Shown: piece by piece, positions 22,653 through 34,019 of the stretch | Layout: each line of letters opens with the position of its first letter | Numbering within the stretch: position 1 is the first letter of the stretch | Source: Calendula officinalis | Taxonomy: Eukaryota; Streptophyta; Magnoliopsida; Asterales; Asteraceae | DNA length: 64,000 bases | Assembly: GCA_963853835.1 (NCBI GenBank) | Contig: OY970827.1 | Coordinates: 75,859,734-75,923,733 of the forward strand | Reading direction: 5' to 3' | Notes under the pieces: model-generated | Told to the model about the DNA's origin: nothing | The model's database searches: none | Seen by the model: the letters and a program-made list of their open reading frames with translations, nothing else | Made by a program: the position numbers and the translations under genes

Positions 22653-23868
22653 TATAATACATTAGCCATTGTAAATTTCACTGTTCATTAAGGAATCAAC
22701 GGGACGGCGTTAGGAAGAACGGAGTCAAACTCTTTTCTAAAAATCGTACCCATAAACCTTTTCTAAAAGTTCCACCCATAAATTAATTAAATCATTATAT
22801 ATATTAAATATGTGTGTCTGTTAAACAAGTTCATGATTGATTTACATGAGACAGCCATTATTTGAGATTCTCAATATTTGAGATTCTAAATTTCAATTCC
22901 ATCAGAGTATTAGGTGTGGTCACTTGGTGTCGGATGCCACCTCCGCGCCATCTATACATCACATCACTATTTCACATTTCACATTCAAAACCCCCAAATA
23001 CCCCATCTACCATCACTAACTAATAATACTCCTTTGGGACCCACCAAAATACCCATAACTTACAAAATACCCTCTAAATAAAAGAAAATTCTCTCTCTAT
23101 CCTCGCCACTGCTCCGGCGAAATGCCTCACTCACCCCACTTGGGGTATGGTGGCGAAGGGAGGTTGCTCGCCAAACCATGCCACATAGGCAAATTCATTC
23201 CGGCGGAGGTGACTTTACGCCACCATACCTATCTCTCTCAGGTTCGATCCTCATCTAGGGCAAACTTTTATTTTTCCCTTCCTAATGTTTTTGAAATAAT
23301 AGTTAGTCTTTGAACCTTACAGTTATTTATAGAACCAAATAAATCGTTACTTTTAATCAAAAATGTTATTATTACCAAAATAAGTTAGGATTAAAAAATA
23401 CAAAAAAAAAGTTAACCATATTAGTTATTGCTTTGAATTTCATAATTTGCTTTTAATTAATGAAAAAGTAAATTATATGATAAATGAATCTTTTCAGTAC
23501 CTATTTAGTAACAAATGAAGTATCTTTTATTTTTTCAGATTGTTGTATTTTCTTTTACCTCTTTAATGCTACATTTACCATAATATTGCGGCAATAAAAA
23601 CTTATAATTTAACAAAATACAATTTGAAATATTCTAATTACATAAAACTAGGTAAACAAAGATGGAAAATTTTAGAAATTCATGGACTCATTCTTTTAAA
23701 CATTACTAACGAACTTGATAACTCTTGGAGTTTTGTCAAATATACTATTAACGTTGTAATTACAATTCACATGATCCTATATCATTTTATTTTTCAATTA
23801 ATAAAAAAAATAATAAATCTGATTAGAGTCGAATCTTAATCTCAACGGAAAAAAATTACGTTTAAAAA
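22653..23868. other. intergenic region, no gene recognised
   Basis: It contains a more GC-rich patch at about 22910-23270 with a caggttcgatcctc segment resembling a pol III box B. No convincing box A, tail or duplication was found. A 63-codon frame at 23122-23313 shows no known motif. Confidence 0.35.
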
Positions 23869-23886
23869 CCCGCAACAACGTGCGGG
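23869..23886 (+). mobile_element. possible Helitron 3' hairpin
   Basis: cccgcaacaacgtgcggg forms a strong hairpin of the same design as the other Helitron ends here. The downstream terminus (ccacaatcctcat) lacks a clear CTRR-T. Confidence 0.4.
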
Positions 23887-24289
23887 ACCACAATCCTCAT
23901 TTATTCAACAAATTCGAAAGGAACAAATAGATGTTTTAAAACTTTAAATTAAGTTAAATTTGTTCTTGTGTTAAGGAAATAGCCGAACCAAGTTTTTTAG
24001 CGTTTTATCTCTATCTTGATCGATAATTCTCCTTGGATTAATCGATCGGTTGAATGATTTGCTTTCTTTAGGATAAACATTTTGATATATTGTTTATGTC
24101 TTTTAACTAGACGTAGTAATTCCATATTAATCCGAATCAGTCCATATACTTCTATTTTAATTAAAATTCCGACTAAAAACATACAAGTATTGTAATGCGC
24201 CTCTCCATTGGTATCTGGTAATCAACGATTTGACAACAAAACCCATAAAAAAATCCAATATAGAATATAATTTCTAAAGCAAGAGGATA

Positions 24290-24885
24290 TGACTGATTAA
24301 ATGGAGCAGTTTTTAATATTGATTCGAAACGAACCCGCAAGAATTATATGAGTTTGGATCATAGTTTATGATTTGTTTACCTGTTAACAATTCGTACTCG
24401 TTAACCCTTTCACTAAAAGGGTGAGTATGAATAAATACTAATTCGATCCGTTTATAACTCACCCCACATTTAATTTTAGAAAAATTCATTTATATTTTTC
24501 ATGTTTATGGTTCATCTCGATATCTATATTTTCTTATACGTGTTTCATATATTACACATTATTTTATTTAAGAAATTTCTTTTCAAGTATTAATCTATAT
24601 TATACATTTGGTTTATTTAAGAAATGTTATTTAAATATTAAATATTTATCTTATATTTGTTGGATAATACTTTTTGGAATGCATAATAGCTGTGCAATCT
24701 TATTATTATAATCGGTCAGGTAAATGAGTCGGATATTCGCTAATTCGGTGGATAAGAGCTTGAGTTTGATTTTTCAAACCCCTCTGGGTCGTGGACAGGG
24801 TTTGAATCATCTTTTGAAATTCGTTAAAATGGTTTGAATCAAAGCCGATCTGCTTAATATCCGCTCCATTGCCATGTTTACTTTT
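24290..24885. mobile_element. degenerate reverse-orientation copy of the hAT MITE at 4690-5383
   Basis: Reading the minus strand, catggcaatggagcggatat, then ctttgattcaaacc, cttatccaccgaattagcga and atatccgactc follow the order of the 4690-5383 element. The other end retains aatggagcagttttt. No intact duplication remains. Confidence 0.65.
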
Positions 24886-24990
24886 AACCATCTAGTGATG
24901 AACTAATAGTAAGAGTTATCGAATGACTTTCTAAAGGTGGTGGGTTTGATCCCTCAGTGGGTAAATATTACTAGATGACCAAGAGAATAT
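24886..24990 (+). mobile_element. possible SINE-like unit
   Basis: ggtgggtttgatccctcagt is close to a pol III box B, and ctaatagtaagagttatcg about 30 bp upstream is a weak box A. No tail or duplication is identified. Confidence 0.3.
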
Positions 24991-25060
24991 TTGAAAATAA
25001 TCACAAAAATAGTTGGATTGTGTACATGACGAGTAAAACTCATTCATTGCAAACAACCCA

Positions 25061-25183
25061 TCATAATAGAGATATCCTTTTACTTGCATTAGTAGTGATC
25101 ATAGTAAATTTTACACAATTATATCATAATAGAGATATCCTTTTACTTGCATTAGTAGTGATCATAGTAAATTTTACACAATT
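25061..25183. repeat. 63-bp tandem duplication
   Basis: Two almost identical head-to-tail units (25061-25123 and 25124-25183) begin tcataatagagatatcc and end ttttacacaattata. The length is a multiple of three, which creates an artificial repeated peptide frame. I see no sign of a gene. Confidence 0.85.
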
Positions 25184-25189
25184 ATTCTG

Positions 25190-26300
25190 ATTTGGGAAAT
25201 GCTAGAATAGCTCTTAGATTATTTTTGAACCACCACCTTTTAACTAAGCGAAAGTACCTAAAAGAATATTACACAATACACCAATTTTTGATAATATGTA
25301 GTATGTATAATTTACCGTAGATTCGATTGCTCACCTTTTGGAGTACATTAGCGGATATAAGTTTTACTTGGGACGTTTTTGAAAAGTTTGGTTTGGCAAA
25401 AGGGAAGAAGAAAAAAATGAAGTTAGCGACTATGGATTTCAGAAAACACAAGGACATGTTACTTAACGGATGAAAAGTATAAAATTTCCTCATGTGCAAT
25501 GCGCGTGATGACACTTAAAGACTAGATGTAACGACATTTACGCCATGAACTAAAATGGTAACGGAAACCAAAAGGTGTAAGCGTATGTAATGAAGTTAAA
25601 GGATCAAATCAGTAACTTGTAACATATAATCTACTCTAAAGTTAAAGTTGATGTATACATTTTATCTATTTATCTTTGTAGGAGTTGCATATGTTTTGCA
25701 ACTAGTGTTGTACACTTGTGCTCCTTCTATTCCCATGAATTTGACGTTTAACTTTTTTTCAAAAAAAAAGTATTTTCCGTAAATTTTACTCGTATGCAAC
25801 TTAAATGTTTCTATTGTCATTTTTGAACTTTTCCCTGGCCACCTGGTAACATTTATTAGTAACATTTACCCAAGAAATGATCGAACTCGTGACTTTTAAG
25901 AAATCATTCAAAAGCTGTTACTACTAGAATATTACCAGATGGTTAATTTGACGTTGAATTTGTCACAATAAAAACTACTGAAATTTTGATTAATTGTCTA
26001 AATTACTCAATGATACAAAAAAACTTATGCATTTATTTTATAACTAATTTCAACTTATGTACAAAACAGAAAATGCTTAATTTTTTTAAATTTAATTTCT
26101 ATATTTATTCGTTTATAAATGGGCCATTAACAGAATTAGCTTGTAGCTCATTTTGACGGCCCACTATAGTCAAAATCACTCTCTTCGCTCTGTATCTCTT
26201 CTCGACGTTTTTGCCCTTAATTTTCCCGCGATATTTTAGGGTTTTAGTAGTCGTTAACAAATTTCTAGATCGTGTACATGAAATTGAAGATTCGAGGATT
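25190..26300. other. intergenic region upstream of XRCC2, with a possible Helitron end
   Basis: At about 25489-25525 catgtgcaatgcgcgtg (imperfect hairpin) is followed by atgacacttaaagactag, like a Helitron 3' end, although the next base is A. The rest is AT-rich without a gene. The XRCC2 promoter is expected at about 26100-26300. Confidence 0.4.
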
Positions 26301-26330
26301 CTATTCAAACAATAATCGATGCCACAGGTT

Positions 26331-26858
26331 CGTTAATATCTAACTGTCGTTTTATTTCCGTCATTCCGTGGTTTCATCTTATATATTGTTTGTTATTTGA
26401 TTTGATTTGATTTCGAATTATACAATTAGGGAAGTAAAACGAAATGCTATACGTTTGCCTGATTTCCCTAATCCGTATGTAATTTCCGAAATTCATTTTG
26501 CTGCATACAAACACAAATTATGTAGTGTTTCGTGATTATTCATTTTGAATTTGGGGCAATATTTCTTCGAGGTTATGATTTTGAAGTAAAAAGCAATGAC
26601 TCTCAAGCTCAAAAGTCAGTATTAATTCAAATTGTCAGAATCGTTGGATGATTTGATTATATGTTTGATACCGGCTGTTTTATGCTTAAACTAGATTAGT
26701 ATTTACATTTTCGGCTTTTTAGCCAATTAGCCCTACTTTAATTAGCCTCACTGTTAGTCTGTTAGTATATCTAGGAACACCAAATGCAACTGATTTTAAC
26801 TAATTCTCAATTTTTAACCTTTATTAGTGATTATATGTATCCACTGTGTGTCTGCAGG
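26331..26858 (+). other. probable 5'-UTR intron of XRCC2
   Basis: A donor (cacag|gttcgt, 26330/26331) and an acceptor (tgtctgcag|gtttgactg, ending 26858) bracket T-rich sequence ahead of the XRCC2 start. The presumed leader exon carries an upstream ATG (atgccacag) that, once spliced, meets TGA after four codons. That would be a minimal upstream reading frame. Inferred from splice motifs only. Confidence 0.45.
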
Positions 26859-26884
26859 TTTGACTGAGTTGACTGACTATAAAC

Positions 26885-27787
26885 ATGGCTAAAGAATGGA
26901 TAAAAGAAAATGAAAATGCAAAACAAATGCTATCTAGGGTTCTTAAAGAAAGACCATTATTACTCTTACCTCAACCACTTAATCGCCTACCTCTAACCGC
27001 CAACAATGTTGTTGAAATCGTGGGCCCCACTCCTTCCGCCAAAACCGAAATCTTGTTACAAACAATCGTTACTTGCATCCTTCCCAAAAATCAAAACGGG
27101 ATACAATTTGGAGGTTTGGGACATTCGGTATTGTTCTTTGATTTAGATTGTCGGTTCGACATTTTTCGTCTTTCTCACTTACTAAAACTAAAAATAACCG
27201 AAATTACAAAATCGTGTAAAATTAAAACCACAAATGATGACGTGGCGCTAGTTACCGAGTGTTTGCAACGGTTTTCCTACACTCGGTGTTATGATAGTTT
27301 TGAGCTTTTAGCGGCTTTAAAAACGTTACATCATAAACTCGAGAAAGAAAAATTAAAAAATAGTAACTATTTTCGCGTTGTTATGATTGATAATATCGGG
27401 GCGTTTTATTCGATGGATCGCGGGTTTTCGTGTTTGCCACAAGGAAACCGAGACGGGAAAAAGAATATTTCTTTTCAAAGTGTGTTTGATACGGTTGTTC
27501 TTGAGATGAAACGACTTATGTTGTTACATCCCGTGCTTGTTTTAGCGACGAAAACGGTTACTTTACAAGTTAAAAGTTTTTATAATTCTAAGCGGGGTTT
27601 GAATGATAAGTATAGTGAGTATATGCCGCTGATGTGGCAGGGGTTTGTTACACATAGGGTTCTTGTGAGAGGTTTGGATGATAAAATGAAGGGTCGAGAT
27701 CGTTTTTGCTTTTTGGCGGAGTGGTTGTTGCCCGGTTTGAATGTTTCGGATGAGTTTGTTGTTTGTGATTCGGGGATTTCGACATGA
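26885..27787 (+). CDS. XRCC2: DNA repair protein XRCC2 homologue (RAD51 paralogue)
   Basis: A single-exon frame of 300 residues. The start MAKEWIKENENAKQMLSRVL and the following PLLLLPQPLNRLPL and NNVVEIVGPTPSAKTE align in order with plant XRCC2. Walker A is GPTPSAKT at residues 47-54; its penultimate Gly is Ala, as in Arabidopsis XRCC2, and the Lys is kept. FFDLDCRFDIFRLS and the Walker B strand RVVMIDNIGAF (about 164-174) follow, then a C-terminal MPLMWQGFVTHRVLVRG block. XRCC2 works in the RAD51-paralogue complex with RAD51B, RAD51C and RAD51D, supporting homologous recombination in the nucleus. The length is slightly shorter than the Arabidopsis protein, mainly in loops. The frame is intact. 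A 5'-UTR intron probably precedes it. Confidence 0.92.
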   Translation: MAKEWIKENENAKQMLSRVLKERPLLLLPQPLNRLPLTANNVVEIVGPTPSAKTEILLQTIVTCILPKNQNGIQFGGLGHSVLFFDLDCRFDIFRLSHLLKLKITEITKSCKIKTTNDDVALVTECLQRFSYTRCYDSFELLAALKTLHHKLEKEKLKNSNYFRVVMIDNIGAFYSMDRGFSCLPQGNRDGKKNISFQSVFDTVVLEMKRLMLLHPVLVLATKTVTLQVKSFYNSKRGLNDKYSEYMPLMWQGFVTHRVLVRGLDDKMKGRDRFCFLAEWLLPGLNVSDEFVVCDSGIST

Positions 27788-29235
27788 TTTTGTTTTTTTT
27801 TTTGGCTAAATAGATGGTATAAGTGTGTTTAATAGATCAAAATACAATTAATGGTTGTGATATGACTATGAAAATTGTGTTCTCACTCTGTATTATAATA
27901 TGAAAAATTGTATTTCTTTCTACAATGCATTAACTCCAATATTTCTAGGCTCCAATTGTTCATTCAACCTTCATCTAGTTGGAACACGTATTAACATATT
28001 ACACGCTGCGAAGATGCTTCTAGAAATCATATGAAGGCGCAACCTATTTTCGTTCGTCCTTTAACATGTTTATCTTTTTCACGTTAAATGTACAGAGTAA
28101 GTGGTTCGTTCTATTGTGAGCACTGCAATAAGCTTCATTGTGGATGTCCATAATATAATGATATTTCAATGTTTTATGCAATTGCTTAATAAATAATTTA
28201 GTAACGAAGTATATATGCTACATATAAATCGTAAAAGCAAACTAAAATTTATGCAATGGTAAAAATGAAAATGAAAGGTATTTTATATTTTGGTGACACT
28301 AACCATGCCTTTCGGTGTCTAACACTTACATAATCGGAATCCATCATTATACGAACTTGTTAAGTAATGTCTCATATTTGACAAAAAATAAATCTGTAAT
28401 TTATTTATAAGGGCAATGAGCTACTCATCTTACAACAAATTAGTTTTAAAATGAAACTCCACAAACTTACAGAACTCGAACAATAACCACTCAGCATAAA
28501 CGAATCCGTCTTCTAAAAGGACTCGGCATAACCGCTCGTCACGAAAAATGATTACATTCAAGAGACTTTGAACCCGGATCTCTCGTTTATCAGTCTTGTA
28601 TGAAAAGCTCAAATGGTCAATGACGTATTTCAAATTTGACGGTTCTCATGAAAGTCTAGTTTCTGCTTCAAGAAAATAAGACACCGAGACATTGAATTTG
28701 GTCGACAAATTTATAAAAATTTGTTTATTAGGAAATATGCATGTATTATTGTATACTTGATAAAAGATTCTAATTCAACTTTGTGCGGCTTTGACCAATA
28801 ATGATACTCCTTTTGTGATCACGTGACTACGACATCTAAAATAAACAAATAATGTAAGTAGAATTAAGAAAGGAACACATGATTTATATTTTGGATTTTT
28901 TAATATGTGACTCCAACATCACATCATAATAACATTAAATATTTTTTATGTCACTATATTTAATTTTACAAAAATGTTATATTCTGGTAAAGGTAAAATC
29001 AGTATGACACAAAAATATTAATGGCTCATAAATATTATTTTACTCTAATTAATGATATTTTAGTTTACTAAATGTTCATTATCAAATGCACATGAGACAT
29101 ATATTAACAAAACTCTTTATATTTTAGTATACTTATAGAATTTGTTTTAATACTTATACGTGCATGAATAAGTTTTGCAGATATCACATCCCGTTACAAA
29201 AAATGTTAATTTTCAGCATATAGCTCTTTCATATA
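27788..29235. other. intergenic region, no gene recognised
   Basis: 3' flank of XRCC2 and AT-rich spacer. The 67-codon minus frame at 28430-28633 shows no family features. Confidence 0.4.
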
Positions 29236-29548
29236 CTTCTTCCGATTCAAAATAAGTGATACACTTTCCTTTTTGGGGTGATTCAAAATAAGTGATACAC
29301 TTTGAAAAGTTTCCTTATTTGGCATGAAAAATGGGACCCACACCCACTAACTATCTATTTTAACAAAGTGAAATTACCCATTTACCCTTACTTTTTACTT
29401 TTAAACATCATTAACCTTACTTTATTCAAAAGGTGTGAGACTCATTCTCCGCTAACCATCCAATTAATCTAATTTAACCATCATTATATTCTTTTGCATC
29501 AAAAACCGTGAAACCCCAAGTGTATCACTTATTTTGAATCGGAGGAAG
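29236..29548. mobile_element. Stowaway-like MITE, 'CTTCCTCCGATTC' family
   Basis: A 313-bp TA-flanked copy with the same inverted ends as 5558-5871. By eye it is very similar to the copies at 5558 and 38504, suggesting recent spread. Confidence 0.85.
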
Positions 29549-30091
29549 TATTAATTTGCATTTTTGTCGCTTTATCTGACCGATGGCTGATGGATGATCT
29601 AGTCGCTACTTTTAAAATAACTATTTTATCTCCGTACTTTTTATTATCAGATTGATGTTTTATGTCTCCCTATCATGATTCTTAATGAAATCCAGTGTCA
29701 ACATATACCCTATATAAAACTCTATATATCTCTATACATTGATGTGGTCACTCTCTCTAAATAAAATCTCAACTCCAACCATACACTCTATTCTTCATCA
29801 AAACTCGATCTTCAAAACTAGTGGGACTCACATTCCACTAATAATTATACTTATTATAGGGAATTAGTTTTCATACCACACTTTTTAATGCATCTACCAC
29901 AACGTACTAGTATTCCTGCAAACTGTACAATCATGTAAAGCAATCATTGTGCTACAAGGAGTAAAAGATGTGATATAAAAATCACCCCCTCTTATTATAC
30001 TCACAAAAGAATGTGGTCCATTGATAGAGGGAAATCCTCTCTCTATATTTGAAGTGATTTTTAACTCCATATTTGAAGTGAGTGATAAAGG

Positions 30092-30272
30092 TAGGGGTGT
30101 TCACTATTCGGATAAATCCGGATTATCCAAATGGAAAATTTGGATTGGATCGTTTGAATTGGTTTTTTGGTTTTTCGGATCGGTTTGGACTTGATCCAAA
30201 TTAATAGTTTGGTTTTCGGATTGGATTTGGTTTTCATTGTAAAATCCGGATTATCCAAAAAAATCCAAATAG

Positions 30273-30369
<97 letters not shown>

Positions 30370-30909
30370 TATAAGTATATAAAACAATTCTATCCTATTT
30401 CTAGAAAAACCAAATATAGGGACTATTGAAATTAACGAAATATCCTATGCTCCAAAATAATTCTAAAGCAATTAACTTTTTAATTGGCCCATTCTAAATC
30501 CAATTCCGAAAAACTTAATACATGACCTGTGATCTCATCGACTGTCCAGTTTCCAAACACAATCTTAACCCTATCAGTTCTTACTTTAATCCCAATTCGT
30601 CCCTTCTCATTTGATACGTGAATCGCCCACAGCCCACTCGTATCAAGCTATGACGATTCGACAAGCTATGAATTAGACTTGTTTTTATGTATAAAGTAGT
30701 TTATCGTTTTGAAATTGTATAAAGTAGTTATGTTAAGAAAAAACGGTTTGGTTCGAACAGATCCAAACCATCCAAATTGTAATTTGGTTCGGATCGGTTT
30801 GGATTTAAATTTGTTTGGACGGTTCGGTTTGAACATTTAAAATCCAAAATCCATTTAGATTCACCTATTTGGTTCGGATAAATCCAAATTATCAAAACGA
30901 ACACCCCTA
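30092..30909. mobile_element. hAT-type MITE with exact 8-bp duplication and an internal (AT)n
   Basis: Termini are TAGGGGTGTTCACTATTCGG and, inverted, TAGGGGTGTTCGTTTTGATA, each followed by ggataaatcc/gataatttgg-type sequence. The direct repeats gataaagg at 30084-30091 and 30910-30917 match exactly. The 818-bp interior is full of ggattggatt and ggttcggat words and contains an AT microsatellite. Confidence 0.88.
30275..30359. repeat. (AT)n microsatellite
   Basis: About 42 uninterrupted AT dinucleotides inside the hAT MITE. Reading frames of alternating Ile and Tyr over it are artefacts. Confidence 0.95.
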
Positions 30910-31319
30910 GATAAAGGGATGATTGGAGTATAAAATCCCTTCATTTTGAAGATTGGGTGATTGGAGATGCTCTAGCCTATACTAAGCCGTTCGGTTTTTT
31001 AGCCGAAAAAACCCGGGTTGGACTGTTTTTTTTTATAATTTGTTTATTTTTTGGAAAAAGTACTATATCAAACAACAACATTAAACATTTTATTAAAATC
31101 AAACATTCACTAAACATTAAAACGTTCATTAAACACGGAAAAATAACATATCAAGTACATATCATCGGTTCATTCGGTTTATTAAAGATTAGCATTGTTG
31201 TGGGTCTTCATATTGTAGATATCCTTCGGAGCTAGATGCGCGGGGAGCTTCTCGAGATCTATTTTTTCATCGGAAAGTGAGATTGTAAGACCCTGTTACA
31301 CCTCCATGTCAGAAGAAAC

Positions 31320-31923
31320 ATGTCAAATTTCTTCTTTAATGTCTATTTCTTTCTCTAGACTTTATACGTCATGAATACGCTTTGTTACACCCAAGTGATC
31401 CTTCAAGCAAATACACATCTCCACGACGTCAGTGTGAGTCTTGTTCTTAGTATAGATAATATCCCGCTACTAAGATAAAAATGGATTCCGAAGCTACCGT
31501 AGAAGCTTGGACACTTAGTAAATCTCTGACCATAGCGTTTAGAACCGGAAATTGAGATTTCATTTCTTTCCACCAAGCCAAAATATCAAATTTTTGCGAA
31601 TTCTTGTTGTCTCATACCGGCTAAAAATTAGTCCCAGTATATCTCCCAAATTCGTTTGTCAATGATAAGTCACTACCCTAGCTCGCTCCTAGCTCGTTGA
31701 CTCGCAATGCTTTTAGGTATGCATCCTTAATGTCGTGTTGGATTGATGTGCCATGAATTTACCGCAATTTTTGCAATGAGGCTTTGATGAACCATCCGTC
31801 AACTTCACGAAGTTGAAGTTACACCAAATCTAAGGATTTCGTTTGGTTTCTATAATTTCAAGAATTGTGGGTGCGTTTGAAGAATCAACACCGGTGCAAC
31901 CGGTAGAACTTTGGGTTCCCATC
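31320..31923 (-). pseudogene. internally deleted hAT transposase (BED zinc finger plus hAT dimerisation domain)
   Basis: From the ATG at 31923 the minus strand reads a short leader with a stop, then a BED finger. This is IWCNFNFVKLTDG, then CKNCGKF with its CxxC pair, then TTLRMH and a second His before KHCE. Further on it reads FDILAWWKEMKSQFPVLNAM, then VRDLLSVQASTVASESIF, the characteristic hATC dimerisation motif. The catalytic RNase H-like core that should separate these parts is missing, and several stops occur. It derives from an Ac/RICESLEEPER-type hAT transposon. The flanking AACCGG-rich sequence (about 32090-32220) may be its subterminal region, but I could not fix the ends. Confidence 0.75.
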
Positions 31924-32962
31924 TTCACTTTTTTAGCTTTTCAAGATTATTTTGGGAGTGTTTTGAGAGTAGATGAGTGTTGTGACTAACCCAAATGCGA
32001 CATACATATTTATAGGAAAATTTAGGAGAGCAAAATGTTATAAAAAAGGTCATATCTTCAAAAAATAGAAATATTACCATTAATTTTAAGAAACCCGGTT
32101 CTAATCAGTTTTTCAAACCGGGTTCAACGTTCAAAAATCGGTTTCGGGTTCCAAAACCGGTTTGTATCCGGTTACAACGGCTATAAGTCCCAACCGGGTA
32201 AGAACCGACTGGTTAGAAAAAACCTGAACTGGTTTTGGTCAACACGGTGTTGACATGTTTGGTTTTCGATTTCGGGTCCAATTTTAGGTATTTTGTGCAC
32301 GGCTACATACGAGTCTCTCATCAGAGAGCATATGACACACATGTCGTTTCAATCAATTTTTCGAGTCTCTCATCAGGGAGAGCACATGGCCACACATTTC
32401 GTTGGAAAATTAATTTTTGGAACATAGGCAAAGTTTTAAAAATGACCCTTCTAAAGTAAAAAAAAATTCTCCACATAAGTAAATTTTTTTTGCAAATTAT
32501 AAGTGTCTCCTCAATCCTCAAATTATATGCCTGGTTCGTTTCAGGTATTTTAGTCGGCTCATTTTTAATATTTTATTAAGTTTACCTTGATTTAAGTGAG
32601 ATTACACGTATATATGTACATAATCTAATTTTAAAAAATTAGCCCCAAATTTTAGTAAGCCATTGTCACACATGCTCAGAACCAGCATGATTGCACTACA
32701 AGAAGTGACACTTTGACAAGCTCATTTGTCTAATAGATAGATTACTCTTATAATGGTCAAGTTGGGCGGCTTCTTTCCCACTTGAATGATTATGTTCAAC
32801 TTTATATTAGGAATTTTGGGAAGATAGTGAATATAATGTATTATTAAAAATGATAGAGGTTGCTCTTTAAAAAGAGTTTGACTTGTAAATGTAAGGCTGA
32901 AAACTTGGAACAAGAGTGAAAGTAAAATGTATGATTAAAAATGTAAGCATAAATATCTACAT
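31924..32962. other. flank of the hAT remnant; no gene
   Basis: It holds AACCGG/CCGGTT-rich sequence to about 32220. A short imperfect direct repeat (gagtctctcatcag at 32311 and 32363) follows. An isolated cactacaagaagtgacac at about 32695 looks CACTA-like but has no partner end. Confidence 0.4.
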
Positions 32963-33375
32963 AGTTCCTCCTATTCAAATTCATTGATAAGTTATTGATT
33001 TTACGACGCAAAGGCTTGTAATTCAGTGGTATTGTAAATTGATATAAGATGTTGCCTTTGACCTATAGTCAAGTCCCGATTTGATAAAAAAGTAGATCTG
33101 GTGTTTTAAGTTATTGATTTTACGGCGTTTTAGGTAAAATATTATAATAAGTGTTAGATTAAATTAAATTGGATAGTTTGGGAGATGCGCTTCACACTTT
33201 TTAAATGTAGTAAGGTTAATGTTATTTAAAAGTAAAAGTTACGATATATGAATCATTTCACTATATTAAAGAAGATTGTTAATGAGTATGGATCATATTA
33301 CCTTTTATCAAATAAGGTAAATTATCAAAGTTTATCAATTATTCTGATACACAAAAAAATAGAAAGTGTATCAAA
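32963..33375. mobile_element. diverged 'CTTCCTCCGATTC' MITE split by a SINE
   Basis: In reverse orientation it begins agttcctcctattcaaat. After the inserted SINE it continues ttaggtaaaatattataataag, ttaaattaaattggatagtt and caaataaggtaaattatcaa, ending near gaaagtgtatcaaag. Word order follows the inverted MITE consensus, but it is much more decayed than the other copies. That makes it the oldest copy visible here. Confidence 0.6.
33009..33107 (+). mobile_element. short SINE nested in the diverged MITE
   Basis: The 99-bp insert is flanked by 20-bp direct repeats aagttattgattttacgacg (32989-33008) and aagttattgattttacggcg (33108-33127), differing by one base. It contains a box B-like segment (tagtcaagtcccgattt) and a weak box A (ttgtaattcagtggtatt), and ends in gtgtttt. 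Confidence 0.7.
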
Positions 33376-34019
33376 GTTTATATTTTTCCTAAACTCATAA
33401 ATTATTTCGATGACCTTCTAAAATCTTGAATTACCTCCACGTCCTTTCAAACTTTTATAATATGCTTTGTGTCGAAAAACATTTTTCGATATTTAATAAA
33501 TCATTATAATATCAATAATCATATTATCATCAAGTTTATTTATTTAAAAAATCATTTTATTATCCTTATTCTATGTAAAATTAAATTAAAACTCTCCATT
33601 GTTTCACCAATTTGTAAGCGTAGATTCCATTCGGATAATCAGAGTAATATGTAGTTCTATTTGATACTCCGTATCTCGTTATGAAGGATTGCATATTTTT
33701 TTACCGACATTGTGTTTGGTTATGTATTGCACAATTGATTCTTGATGTGTTTAGTTTGATTCTTGTTAATTTGGCTGATTGATACTTAATAGTTAACCAT
33801 TTATATTGAATTGTATGTTCATATCACCGTCCAATATAATTGCCGCTTCATTAATGCACATATGTTAATATATACCCCTAAGAAAAACACTATTGTTAAA
33901 GGTATAGTTAGTTGATGGTATGTTGATTGTTAAATTTATATTTAGGTAAATTCTTATATGAAAGGATTGTTAGTTAAATTTGAGTGGATGTGGATGACTT
34001 AATAGTGATAGAATATATA

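Noticed and set aside
23122..23313. 63-codon frame in a GC-richer patch, with a box B-like caggttcgatcctc
   Set aside because: No protein similarity recognised, and the pol III signal lacks a box A, tail and duplication, so neither a gene nor a SINE is supported.
30061..30387. Frames of alternating Ile/Tyr on both strands
   Set aside because: They are translations of the (AT)n microsatellite and of MITE sequence, not genes.
32695..32713. cactacaagaagtgacac as a CACTA terminus
   Set aside because: A single short match without subterminal repeats, partner end or duplication.
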